Assembly (NCBI GenBank): GCA_032622095.1
Contig: CP136067.1
Span: 201,052,681-201,116,680, forward strand
Direction of reading: 5' to 3'
DNA length: 64,000 nt
From: Siphonodentalium dalli
Taxonomy: Eukaryota; Mollusca; Scaphopoda; Gadilida; Siphonodentaliidae
In this document: positions 11,516-22,074 of the stretch, in pieces
How positions within the stretch are numbered: the stretch's first letter is position 1
Layout of the letters: each line of letters begins with the position of its first letter
Notes under the pieces: generated by a model
What the model saw: the letters and a program-made list of their open reading frames with translations, nothing else
Database searches by the model: none
What the model was told of the DNA's origin: nothing
Made by a program: the position numbers and the translations under genes

Positions 11516-12055
11516 TTTTATTTGGTATGGCTTCTGTGAACTTTCTGATCGAAAAACTGGTTTCCGTTATTATAGCAGTATAAGGTCAAACAATATTTAA
11601 TATGACTACATTCTCCGAAGAGTAACCACGATTTAGTCCAAAATACCAATTGAGTTGAAGTCCATCTCTTCGGATACACAAGTACCATTCACCTTCAAAT
11701 TGGTCACGTGATTGTGTATAGTTTGTTGCCATAGCAACCAACCAGTGCCTTAGTTACCTAAAAGTTAATACTTCCGTCACCAGCGTGGACTTTTTAGAAG
11801 GAAATACGTCCGACCTACCAAAATTAGCTGGTCATGTATACATGTTTCTGTGAAAAGTAGGCTGCAATGGGGTTCGTTGCTATGGAACCCGCCCCCCCCC
11901 CAAATAAACATAAAAATGGTCCAATATTGTTGCCTACCGAATATATTTTCAAAAGACCTAACCAGGAACGTCTGGGCCAAATTTTACAAATTATTCATTA
12001 AAATGAACGATTTTACAAATATCCGCCAAACTACAACATATGGGAGGCTCCTGAC
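11516..12055. other. Unassigned DNA
   Basis: No gene recognised. A C9 run is near 11892-11900. Confidence 0.45.
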
Positions 12056-13110
12056 AGTAAGTAGATACCGATATATATCGTCAAAATATTGGAGGCCCAG
12101 CACGGTTAATACCGGAATACGTGGTCAACAAAAATTAGGGGAAGCTCAACGCGGTGCACACCGGAATATATCGTCAACATATATGAGGAGCAACGCGGAA
12201 CATACCGGAATATATCGTCAACATATAGGAGGAGCAACGCAGAACCTACCGGAATATATCGTCAACATATATGAGACTCAACGCGGTACATACCGGAATA
12301 TATGGTCAACATATAGGAGGAGCAACGCGGCATATACCGGAATATATCGTCAACATATATGAGACTCAACGCGGTACATACCGGAATATATCGTCAACAT
12401 ATAGGAGGAGCAGTGCGGAACATACCGGAATATATCGTCAACATATATGAGACTCAACGCGGCACATACCGGAATATATCGTCAACATATATGAGACTCA
12501 ACGCGGTACATACCGGAATGTATCGTCAACATATATGAGACTCAACGCGGTACATACCGGAATATATCGTCAACATATAGGAGGAGCAGTGCGGAACATA
12601 CCGGAATATATCGTCAACATATATGAGACTCAACGGGGAACATACCGGAATATATCGTCAACATATAGGAGGAGCAGTGCGGAACATACCGGAATATATC
12701 GTCAACATATATGAGACTCAACGCGGTACATACCGGAATATATCGTCAACATATAGGAGGAGCAGTGCGGAACATACCGGAATATATCGTCAACATATAT
12801 GAGACTCAACGCGGAACATACCGGAATATATCGTCAACATATATGAGGCTCAACGCGGTGCACACCGGAATATATCGTCAACATATATGAGACTCAGCGC
12901 GGAACATACCGGAATATATCGTCAACATATAGGAGGAGCAACGCGGAACATACCGGAATATATCGTCAACATATAGGAGGAGCATTGCGGAACATACGGA
13001 ATATATCGTCAACATATAGGAGGAGCAACGCGGCACATACCGGAATATATCGTCAACATATATGAGACTCAACGCGGTACATACCGGAATATATTGTTAT
13101 CATATGGGGG
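12056..13110 (+). repeat. 44-bp minisatellite
   Basis: About two dozen tandem copies, each roughly 'caacatatatgagactcaac' then 'gcggtacataccggaatata' and 'tcgt', 44 bp in all. Two alternating variants are interspersed: 'atatatgagactcaacgcggta' and 'atataggaggagcaacgcggaa'. The edges, from about 12056 and up to about 13160, are more degenerate. It begins within 100 bp of the splice donor of the last recognised TSP1 exon and so lies in its downstream intron or beyond. Confidence 0.92.
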
Positions 13111-13191
13111 AGGCACAGCACTGTTCGCAACAGAATACATGGTTTAAATATTGGAGTCTCAGCGCGGTTCATATCGGAATGCGTGACATAC

Positions 13192-13344
13192 CTGCACATT
13201 CAACTTCTCTACACAACACGATCTGCTCGTCGACACCGTTGCAACTTTCCTTGTGGCTACCACATGGCCTGGTCATTATTATGATGCCAATGCCGCACGA
13301 AACACTGCATCGTCCGGCCGTCCAGGGAGACCAATTTTCATTGT
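13192..13344 (-). CDS. TSP1 domain exon (exon 3 of a secreted TSP1 protein)
   Basis: This 153-nt exon is bounded by an acceptor (TTTACAG just upstream) and a donor (GTATGT just downstream), both phase 1, so it encodes exactly 51 residues. It carries one thrombospondin type-1 domain: a WSPW motif, CSVSCG, and six cysteines in the usual order, ending near CREVEC. WxxW is the known C-mannosylation site of the family; the usual run of arginines is weak here (GIGIIIMTR). It joins in frame to the exon at 17556-17723 across a ~4.2-kb intron. TSP1 domains are extracellular adhesion or matrix-binding modules; the partner cannot be told from the sequence. No later exon is recognised with confidence. 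Confidence 0.85.
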
Positions 13345-13857
13345 CTGTAAATACAAAATAATAAAAACAAGACAAATATTAGTAATAATATATATTAATT
13401 ACCGTCGCATTTACATAGCGCAATCCACAGGAAATTAGTTCCAATGCGCTTTGCACTATTATTGTCGGGTCATATGGCATTGATTACCCGTACTACATGT
13501 AGCTTAGGAGGAAGCAATATAATTAGCGCATCAGGATTAGCATACTGACAATATCGATCCCCGACCGTGTACTCGGCTAACGGGCGAGTCTCCCGCGAGA
13601 ACTGCAACATGAGATCCCCTGTCGATGGTGTTTGGAGTTCAATCGTAGAGAGCGGAAGAAGATAACCTGGCTTTTACAATCAACTAAACGTTAGCGTCAC
13701 CCGGCTCTTTAGCTTCAGTTACATTTTAGGGCCAGAATGTTTCCCCGTGTTCCGTCAATGCGATATTATGTATTGTTACCCAATAGTAGAGTTTTACTTC
13801 GTAAATCATTGGGATTTAGAATTAACTGGTTAACCCCAAATTCGCGTTCGTAACGCC

Positions 13858-14025
13858 ACAACGAACTGTTGCCCACCCTGAATGAACTGTTGCCCGGTTT
13901 GCAATCACGGTCAGCTTTCGTGACATCACGAGTGAACTGTTGCCCGACCCGAGCGAACTGTTCACTAGCTCCGAGCGAACTGTTGACTGGCCGAACGAAC
14001 TGTTACATGGTTTGCAATTTCCGTG
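13858..14025 (+). repeat. Degenerate ~28-bp tandem repeat with GAACTGTTGCCC core
   Basis: The phrase 'gaactgttgccc' or close variants (gaactgttcact, gaactgttgact, gaactgttacat) recurs about six times at variable 25-50 bp spacing. The same core recurs inside the palindrome at 14288-14460. Confidence 0.75.
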
Positions 14026-14287
14026 ACCTTTCGGCTATTTCCGGAAATTTCCGGTCTCGTTTTTTAATTATACAGGATTTCCGCATTGTCACTGTCATGC
14101 TCGAAAAACAACACAATTATTTTGAATTAATCGCTGAATATGTCTCGATTTTCTGCATGTACTTTTTGCATCCAGATACATGGCGGTATATTTCAGTTAG
14201 TTCTCATAATTCGAAATAACACTATTAAAGAGTGTGATTAATTAGCAATGACCTGATTATATACAAGTAAATGTATTGGGTAACAAA

Positions 14288-14460
14288 GCAATTATTTCAT
14301 GTGTCTTTTGGGAACAGGCAAAATTGTTGTCCCTCGGTATCAGGAATGACTATCGAACTGTTGCCCTCGGCCTTCGGCCTTGGGCAACAGTTCGATAGTC
14401 ATTCCTGATACCGAGGGACAACAATTTTGACTGTTCCCAAAAGACACATGAAATAATTGC
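14288..14460. repeat. 173-bp near-perfect palindrome (foldback)
   Basis: The left arm begins 'gcaattatttcatgtgtc' and the right arm ends 'gacacatgaaataattgc'. The arms are about 78 bp and nearly perfect complements around a centre containing 'tcggccttcggcc'. It could form a long hairpin. The inner part of each arm carries the GAACTGTTGCCC core seen at 13858-14025. It lies in intron 2 and would also fold in a transcript. Confidence 0.9.
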
Positions 14461-15400
14461 TTATCGTGTCCGTTGTTTGACCATAGCTATAAACACTGAT
14501 TAAAACCATCTGGAGTTAAAGTGCGTTTGAAGATAAAGGACATCCACGTGTTTTTTTATGAGATATTAATCTGTTGCTGGTGTTTTGTAGGACAATAACT
14601 ATATTAAACCATTAGAGCATATGGAGTTCAAGGGCTTCTACATCTACGTGCTTACTCGTTACGTACCGGCATATGAATTCAAGGGTTACTATATTCATGA
14701 CCAGAGAGTATATATAATATATATTGGTGATGTAATTTTCTTAAAAATCATGCTATCGAAATCACGACGCATTGTCCAGCATTGTATCTTCAAAACACTT
14801 AGCATGATTTGGAAATTTGATAAATAGAGTCTACGATGTTTGAAATGGATCCTTTCAATATTGTAATTTCGGTCTAATCGTCGATCAATTAAAACAATTT
14901 CGATGCCAGAATGTCTATATAGAACAAAAACGAACCTACATATGTTCGATATTGTGATCGAACTATTTTGTTTTCAATGCATACATTGGTCAAATTTTCC
15001 TTACATGGCACATTGTACATCAGAAATCATGTCTCATTCCATATGAAACCTTTCTATTTAAATAATATATAATTTCTTTTCCGCAAAATGACACCCTGGG
15101 CCCAGATATTTTATGTAATACGCGCTTCCAAAATTGCTGTAAGTATTGGCAACTCTAGCTGATAATAGTTTATCTAAAAACTGGTAGGCTACTAGCCGAT
15201 GGTCGAAAAAAAGCATTTACCAAAGTTTCAAACTTTAATATAAGGCAACCAGTCGCCCAAAAAAATGGGGCTTTATTTGACCCTTGGCTTTTTAAAACAA
15301 ACTAACTGATGCTGGGAACAATCATTGTGTAAAACTTTGCTTCCAACTCTTTATATGGTTAACATACTCTCTTAGATACCAGACTAATAATCAGCAAATT
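14461..15400. other. AT-rich intronic DNA
   Basis: A short phrase 'ggagttcaagggcttctaca' is loosely repeated near 14620-14690. Otherwise no feature is recognised. Confidence 0.45.
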
Positions 15401-15404
15401 ATAA

Positions 15405-15700
15405 GTCGAAAAAGGGACATAACTCCATCAGAAATGGTCGGACCTAACCCAAAATCGACCTTAACCTGTATTTTCATTTGAGTAATCCATATTCTGAATT
15501 TAAAAGCTATCGGATAATCATAAAACTGATTTATCATCCGGAAAACAAAATCATCAGCAAACTCGAAAAGTCGAAAGTAACTGAGCCAGAATTTGACCGA
15601 CAGAAACAAATTAGAACTCAATCGGGACTTTCTGATATTAATGTCAGTTTCCAAGTTTCGCCAAATTATGTCAAATTTCTGGCGACAACAATTTGACAAA
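15405..15700 (+). repeat. Dispersed repeat of the GGGACATAACTC type
   Basis: It opens with 'gggacataactccatcagaaatggtcgga', continues 'aacccaaaatcgacc' and 'cctgtattttcat', and includes 'catccggaaaac'. From memory this resembles a repeat common in molluscan genomes; that attribution has not been checked. The short open frames on both strands are incidental. Confidence 0.5.
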
Positions 15701-16399
15701 AACGTAAGGCGCGACTTGGTTAAATTTGTCTATAAGTGGATTCTCACATTCAGTTATAAACGAATAATGACATGTTATTTATTTGAGTGATGACCAGGTC
15801 GTTCGTTGAGCTTATTATGTGAACATTTCCTATTGAAACTCTAAGGCAACTACTCGTTAATGAGTATTTAGTATAGAAAGGGTTAACGGTTTATGTCGAA
15901 ATGTGTACAAAGCGTATATCATAGCGATTTGATTTTGCTTTTGGTCATGTTGACAACATATTCAAAAAATAAAGACGAAATCGAAATTCAGAAAGCCACG
16001 CATGTGCCCATTATGGGTAGGGTTCTCTATTCCGAAGGTTCGCTATTCCGAAGGTTCATTATTTCGAATGTTCCCTATTCCGAAGGTTCATTATTCCGAC
16101 GGTTCGCTATTCCGAAGGTTCGCTATTCCGAAGGTTTTCTATTTTGGGCGTATTTAACCAGAAATGAATCAAAATTAGCAAAAAAATACTATTACGCTAG
16201 TATTCTCATGGAGTACATTTATACACCCACTTCTAATTCCCAAATTGTCCCAGATGTCGGTTATTAATAGCAAGAAGACAGTATCAGTTTATCGTTTATT
16301 ATGGAAAGTTGCAAACACGATGACTGAAATAAACTACATGTAAGAGATATAGTTTGTCCGAACTGGCAATCTGTATTTGAAAGAAACATCGACATTAAA

Positions 16400-16863
16400 G
16401 GCCCACTTAATTTTCGAACCCCCAGATCACATATATAAAATATATGCCAGCATATGTACCATTTGAAATAGCTCTCCAACACTGTATTATCAGCTTTTCC
16501 GGTGTAATAAACTGTGAACATGTTGATTTTATTGAGTTAACGACGTGTTTTTGTGCTTAATGTTCATCTGGTTTTGTTGCGCAAAGTGTATTATTTTCAA
16601 TGGAGGGGGAATAACTCTATATGTTAAAGAAAGTGTTATTCCCCTTCAATTGAAAATACATTAGGTTGAATTATGTTGCATTCTGTGAGCCATAATGATT
16701 GAAACTGTTTTCTATTTCTCTATGGGCATCTTCTGATACAGACGTTTCAAATGGTGACGAACTATAGTATTTTAATCATATTTTATGGCAAAGATTGTTA
16801 TTAAAACCTGATATCAAGGCACCATAAAACAATAGTTGGTGACTCGAAAATTAATTGGGCCTT
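16400..16863. mobile_element. MITE-like element flanked by TTAAA
   Basis: Inverted ends: left 'ggcccacttaattttcga' and right 'tcgaaaattaattgggcc', about 18 bp with one mismatch. Each is flanked by TTAAA in direct orientation, consistent with a TTAA-type target-site duplication. It is about 460 bp long with no coding capacity. The superfamily is not assigned; a TTAA target would suit piggyBac-like elements. Confidence 0.55.
16587..16662. repeat. Hairpin with ~30-bp arms
   Basis: 'attttcaatggagggggaataac' pairs with the downstream 'gttattccccttcaattgaaaat' across a ~15-base loop, with a few mismatches. It lies inside the MITE-like element. Confidence 0.75.
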
Positions 16864-17555
16864 AAAATTCAATACAAATTCAAAATTGCAGTTAGGTTCA
16901 TCTCATACCCGTCTATTCAACGACATTCTGCTACGCAGTATTCATTAAGAGTTATAGCCCCACTGTTTTAATCCGCCTTTAGCTGGCGTATTCTTGCCTC
17001 TAAGATTATTGAGATATATCGTCATGCGTGATGACATTAAATCGTATGGAAATTTAGCAATTTTGTGGGCTGCCTGACGTGAATATGTATTGGGAAATAA
17101 CGTCATACGTAATGTCATTAAATATCAAGGAAACCCGCGAAAAAAAAATCACATTTATTGTTTCAATGTTTTAAGTTATTTCTTTCATAAAATGATTCTT
17201 CGTGATAAATAACATTCTCAATACTTTAGAATATAGAATTAACTTTTATAATAACAAAGACCTTCGGAATAGCGAACCTTCGGAATAGAGAACTTTCGGA
17301 ATAGAGAACCTTCGGAATAGTGAACCTTCGGAATTGTGAACTTTCGGAGTAGCGAACCTTCGGAATAGAGACATGTTCCCGCCCATTATATCTGCTAGTC
17401 TCGTGCAAATTTACCAATTCCAATTTAATCGACACCCTAAAATAATTACCACATAACCAGTTGTTACTCAAAATGAAAACGGCGATTTGTGTCATGAATG
17501 AAATGTCAATATGATACCATGCATGATGTCATCATATTTATATACACACACAAAC

Positions 17556-17723
17556 CTGGACATCTGTCCTTCACACACGACTCGGTTTGTATGGATGACC
17601 CTTTGCAGTCTGATCCTCCGTAACTTGGGGGTGGCTTTGAGCAGATCCTGATACGAACCCTGGAGCCACTGCCACATGAAACTAGACAGTCACTGTCCGC
17701 CCATCCTGACCATTCCCCATCAA
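17556..17723 (-). CDS. TSP1 domain exon (exon 2 of a secreted TSP1 protein)
   Basis: A 168-nt exon with a pyrimidine-rich acceptor (TGTTCTGTTCTAG upstream) and a donor GTTTGTGT, both phase 1, encodes exactly 56 residues. It is a textbook TSP1 domain: it opens VDGEWSGW, has CLVSCGSGSRVRIR with alternating arginines, and has six cysteines ending CVKDRCP. Family knowledge: the Trp and Arg side chains stack in a ladder in TSP1 domains, and WxxW is C-mannosylated. It joins in frame to exon 1 (323-bp intron) and to exon 3. An alternative upstream acceptor (TTAG) would add a few residues but would not improve the domain start. Confidence 0.92.
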
Positions 17724-18046
17724 CTAGAACAGAACATTGTTTGCCAGACTCATTATTTTTACCTAACTAGAAATTTCACTATGGCAATTGATGGCACAAG
17801 CATGTAAAATTATAAAATCACGACAAAAAGTGCGTTTTAAGTTTCAAATTAGTTATAAGCATTACTTCACATGCTTGGTTTGAAATTTGCTAGTAGTAAT
17901 ATCCCACACTTGAGTTTTGAAAGTATGCTTATTGTTATACATTGTCAGCACGCCCAACGTGCCTTAATACCAGACTATATTCTTAACTAAACTGGTTCAG
18001 AAATAACATGTCTTAATAATGTTACAGTACATAGCCGGTACGTTAC
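17724..18046 (-). other. Intron 1 of the TSP1 gene
   Basis: This 323-bp intron starts with GTAACG and ends TTCTAG on the minus strand. It joins a phase-1 donor to a phase-1 acceptor. Nothing else is recognised inside. Confidence 0.75.
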
Positions 18047-18311
18047 CTGGCTGGTTCGAATATTCTGACTCGACCATATAGGCGGTGAGGTCACCGTATT
18101 CTACCAAAACAAATCTCTCGGATGTAACTTTGTCTCGTTGGGCCTGTTCGGTTGAACTGCTCGTGGTCGTGTGCTGGGTTGAGTTGGCTTTATCTGATGG
18201 TCTGTCAGACTGCTCGTCCGCACTAGAGTTGCTAGTAGTGTGCATCAACCGAACGGCCTGACAGAGTCTGCATAAAATGGCGCATTCCAGTGCAAACAAT
18301 TGCAACAGCAT
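18047..18311 (-). CDS. Exon 1 of secreted TSP1 protein: signal peptide plus Ser/Thr-rich stalk
   Basis: From the ATG at 18309-18311 the frame encodes 88 residues plus one base, ending at a GTAACG donor in phase 1, which matches exon 2. It opens MLLQLFALECAIL, a hydrophobic signal peptide with probable cleavage after CQA, followed by a Ser/Thr/Gln/Asp-rich segment likely to be O-glycosylated and a short segment ending ESEYSNQP. This start was chosen because it places the hydrophobic core at the N terminus. The frame remains open upstream to 18446, so a longer start is possible; that extension would run into the inverted-repeat element beginning at 18391. Domain order is therefore signal, stalk, TSP1, TSP1. 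The orthologue is not identified. Confidence 0.65.
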
Positions 18312-19394
18312 CTTAAAACGTATAATTAAAAACAAGTAAATCCACTGTGCAAGTTTAAATTGCGATATTGAAGGCGTCTTGACAGTAAACTGTGAAGCTA
18401 AGACATAACCCCACCGTTGAATTCCAAAATTGGAATTCCCCGTCATAAATGGCCGCCAAAATGGCGGCCGGAAGTGGAATTACGTTTTTTCACTAATATC
18501 TTTAAGATAAGTTTCTACTGTTTGGAACTGGTAGCGAATTTTTACTTTATTTTGTATTTAACATCTTAACTGACCATTGGAGCAATACATATGCCATTCA
18601 TGGGCTCCCCACCCCTTCCTATCGCACAAAAATTCGATTTTACAGAACGCGGTATAACATATCACAAAATATCACCATTGGGATTCTAGTCATATTTCAT
18701 CAAGAAATTGGAAGAACTGTGCAATGTAAGTAATGCTTTCTACTTTTTATGGATATTCCAACTCAATGTTACAAAAATAGTCACTTTAGATCAAAATGGC
18801 TTCCAAAATGGCGGCCAAAAAATGGGAAATGTTCATTATTGTCCCAGTGTGCCATGCAACTACTTATAAGTTGTTGTTGATGCACACATTTGACTATTCT
18901 GTCTTATATACATTGAAAACCAACATTTCTGATGCACCTTGGTTAATTGTTACCATTGAAACCACTAAAATCACCAGAATTATTCATATTTTTATGTCAC
19001 AAACTTTGCATCAAAATCGGCAAAATATCATTGTTCAGGTTTAAAACATTTTTAAAAGTAAAATGGAAATTTCTTTGGTATCAGCGGTGTTTATTGTTTC
19101 GATATGTGCTAACTGTGTCACACTGAGGTGTTTTAGACAATATTGCTCAAGATTGCTTGCAAAATGGCAACTATTTTTGGTAAATTGTTGATTTGTCACA
19201 TATATTACGAACGTTATTCACTGCTGTTCCGAAAAGGTAGCAGATTGTGACTCACTTGGTTACTAAAAATGCTACTATTCTGTCCATGTTTTTTTAACTG
19301 AAATGGGCAGAGCGTTGAAACGGAACTGAGATGGATCATAGTATGTGGCTACTCTGGCCCATTGTAATCAACATTGATCAACTTAATACAGTGT

Positions 19395-20170
19395 GTATGT
19401 CTGTTGAATGTATGGCTATAGGTGAGGTGAGTATGTATACGGTGAGTTATTGTATTCATGAATGATATGAATAGTTATACAATGTATGGCTATATGGTCA
19501 TGTATGGGGTGTCCACGTTGAGTTGTATAGGTATATAAGGAGTAGCTTATGGTCATGACCGTCTAGTGTGAGGTGAACATGTATGCAGGGAGTTGTTGTC
19601 TGGCCATTGAAGTGGTGTATGTGTATAGCGAGATAAGCTACAGTGTCCATTAGTGTCGTGTGTGTGTATATATGGAGTGACTGTGTGGTCATGTGTGGGA
19701 TGTTCAGGTGTACATTGGGTGGCTGTATTGTCATGGGTGGGTGTATATGTATACACGCGTTCGCTGTATAATGGATGGGGTGTAGGATAAATGTGGAGTG
19801 GTTGTATGGTTATGGGCAATGTGTATATATGTACATGGAATGACTGCAGGGTCAATGTTGTTGAAGTGTATATGCATACCTGGAGTACAGTTTGATGGTC
19901 ACTGGCGGGCTTGTGTATATAGATAGTGACATCATGGTCATGGGTGGGATGTACCTGTTTACCTGATGTTGCTGTATTGTAATTGCTGTGTAACGGTATA
20001 CAGTGAATAGCTGAATGCTCATGGGTGTGGTGTGTAAGAATACAGCGAGTGGCTGAATTGTCATGGTTGAGCTGTAGTTTTTCAAGTCTGAAGTGTACGA
20101 ATGGCCATGTGTGTGGTATAGGTATATCTAGAAGGACTGTATGGTAATTGATAAGGTATATATACACCTG
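19395..20170 (+). repeat. Degenerate satellite block 1
   Basis: Phrases of the form 'gtatatatggagtgactgtatggtcatgggtggg' recur every 40-60 bp with heavy divergence. The 204-codon minus-strand frame through it, rich in His/Thr/Pro, is an artefact of the repeat. Confidence 0.8.
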
Positions 20171-20274
20171 GAGTGACTATGGTCATAGGTTAACCAATAC
20201 AGACAACCAACCAATACAGGTAAGTATAGGCTAACAAATATATGTAAGTGGGTATATGACAAGGTGACACATTT

Positions 20275-20780
20275 GTCCCCGTCAACGAAAATCACGCATA
20301 GCCCTCCGGAATGACAAAAACAAGTCAGAATGGAGCACTAGCTGACGGACCATAAGGCCTTTCCGTTTGTCAATATAAGTATTGTGAAATAAATAATGGC
20401 TTGCATCCTATCCTATTCCCCACACAATGATAGTGGTACATAAATGTATGGATGTCAAAAGAAAGGGGAGGATGTCTGTTAGGCATACTACAGAAGATTC
20501 GAGGCTACATATATGATGACCAAGGTCGCAATTTCTCGCAGACCAAGTGATCCCCGTTCTAATGACATGAACGTTGAGTTGGAAGCTTGGTCCTGGAGCA
20601 GTTTAATGGAATTTTGAAAATAGTTTTAGAACGTACCCCACAAAAACAAGATTTTATTTTATGCCAAATGTAGAGTTTAGACATTTTTGGAAATTACTCC
20701 CAATGAGTTTAAAAGATGCCAATATGTTTGGATAAGATCAACATCAGTTGCAGAACGCTGAATATGTGCCATACTAAGAA
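20275..20780 (+). repeat. Diverged copy of the 3530-4000 repeat module
   Basis: It shares 'cgaaaatcac.c.tagc', 'ggaatgacaaaaa', 'gctgacgga' and the 'aatatgtgccata' ending with modules at 3530 and 5940. It lies between the two satellite blocks of the 4.8-kb element. Confidence 0.6.
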
Positions 20781-20829
20781 AATGTTACATTACGTTTCGA
20801 CTCATTACCTGCAAGACGCGAGCCCTTGT

Positions 20830-21665
20830 ATATCTTGCATGGCTATATTGCCATGATGTGGCCAATATGTATATATGGAGTGCCAGTGTGGCAAAATTAA
20901 TGATGGATGAATTGGTACACAGGGAGTGATTGTATGACTGTGTGGTTTATGAGTATACAGCGAGAGGCTGAATTGTCATGGTGAGGTATATATGCACGTT
21001 TGGAGTGTATGATTGGCCGTGTGCGCGGCGCGGGACATTGGTATATCTAGAAGGACTGTAACGCCATTAGTGAGGTTTATATATATACTATATATATACC
21101 TGTAATGACTCTGTGGTTTTGGGTTGGTGTATATGTATCTTTTGAGTGGATATATGGCCATGGGTGTCGCAAATATATATGCAGGGAGTGACTTTATTAC
21201 CCCTGGTGAGGCAAATATGTATACAAGAAGTAATGTATGCTCACGAATGTGGCGGTGATATATACCGGGAGTGACTATGTTTTCATCGTTTGGATGTATA
21301 TATTGAGTGCCTATATGGCCATGCATGTGGCAAATATATACATATACACGGAGTGACTGTATTACCAATGGTGAGACGAATAGGTATACAGGATGTTTCT
21401 GTATGTACATGAATGTAGTGAATAGGTATACAGGTCGTGACTTTATGGTCATGGTGAGGTGTAGGAGTATACCTGGTGTGCCTGCATGTTTACTCATGGC
21501 TATATGGCCATGTGTTGGGTGTATGGGCATATTCATGGGTGGCTGTGTAGTAGTACGTGAGGTGTATGTGTATAAAGCGAGTGACATATGTTCATTTATG
21601 TGCTGTTCATGTATGTATGGAGTGACTACATGGGCATGTGTAAGTTGCACTGGTGTACCTATGGG
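20830..21665 (+). repeat. Degenerate satellite block 2
   Basis: Same family and orientation as block 1 ('gtatatggagtgactgtatt', 'atatggccatg'). The 224-codon minus-strand frame is again a by-product. Confidence 0.8.
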
Positions 21666-22074
21666 TGACTATCGATTTCCTATCGCTATAATTCAAGGAT
21701 ATGTTAACCGATAGCGCCAATCTGTTAGTTCATAGCCGTAAAGGATACTAGGCAAATGCTGCCAATGTTCTAGTTCATAACTATAAAGCTCTCTATCTCG
21801 GTTGCCTTTAATGCAAGACATTATGTCAATGCATACTACGTGTATTATTATCCTATGTGCCGGGGCACGGTTTATGTCAAGTACGTTTATGTTTAACTTC
21901 TTCCTGTTTGAATTCGATAATAGGAAACGTGTTTAAAACTTTATTCGATCTACACTTTCTGTGAGAACAATTACCCACAGTCGATCCATACTGGTGTAGA
22001 GAGATCACATCATAGTGTCTCTTAATGGCGTTTGGTATGCAATATGAATGAAACGGTTTTCATGACAATATTAT
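21666..22074. other. Interior of the inverted-repeat element, nothing recognised
   Basis: No coding or repeat signal beyond a short repeated 'ctagttcata.c' phrase near 21725-21785. Confidence 0.4.

Larger units (their letters stand above)
16008..17390. mobile_element. ~1.4-kb element with inverted 16-bp tandem repeats at both ends
   Basis: The left end (16012-16140) holds about eight copies of 'ttcgctattccgaagg'-like 16-bp units. The right end (17255-17380) holds about seven copies of the reverse complement ('ccttcggaatagcgaa'). Outside the repeats, 'cccattatgggtaggg' on the left and the reverse complement of the right flank ('ataatgggcggga') also match loosely, as terminal inverted repeats would. 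No transposase frame is visible. A smaller TIR element (16400-16863) lies inside it, as does a ~30-bp-arm hairpin. Confidence 0.65.
13345..17555 (-). other. Intron 2 of the TSP1 gene
   Basis: A 4.2-kb intron (minus-strand GT at 17555-17554, AG at 13346-13345) is inferred from the two flanking phase-1 TSP1 exons. It holds a short degenerate 'gaactgttgccc' repeat, a 173-bp palindrome, a molluscan-type dispersed repeat, and a nested pair of transposon-like inverted-repeat elements. No exon-like open frame with TSP1 residues was found inside it. Confidence 0.7.

Noticed and set aside
12056-13110. CRISPR-like repeat array
   Set aside because: The 44-bp units are directly adjacent with no unique spacers, and the context is clearly eukaryotic; the same holds for all other arrays here.
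13510-13640. Possible second tRNA-like SINE head on the minus strand
   Set aside because: An A-box-like word and a B-box-like word are present but too close together for a tRNA fold.
19553-21650. 204- and 224-codon His/Thr/Pro-rich minus-strand frames
   Set aside because: They follow degenerate satellite blocks and have no recognisable domain.
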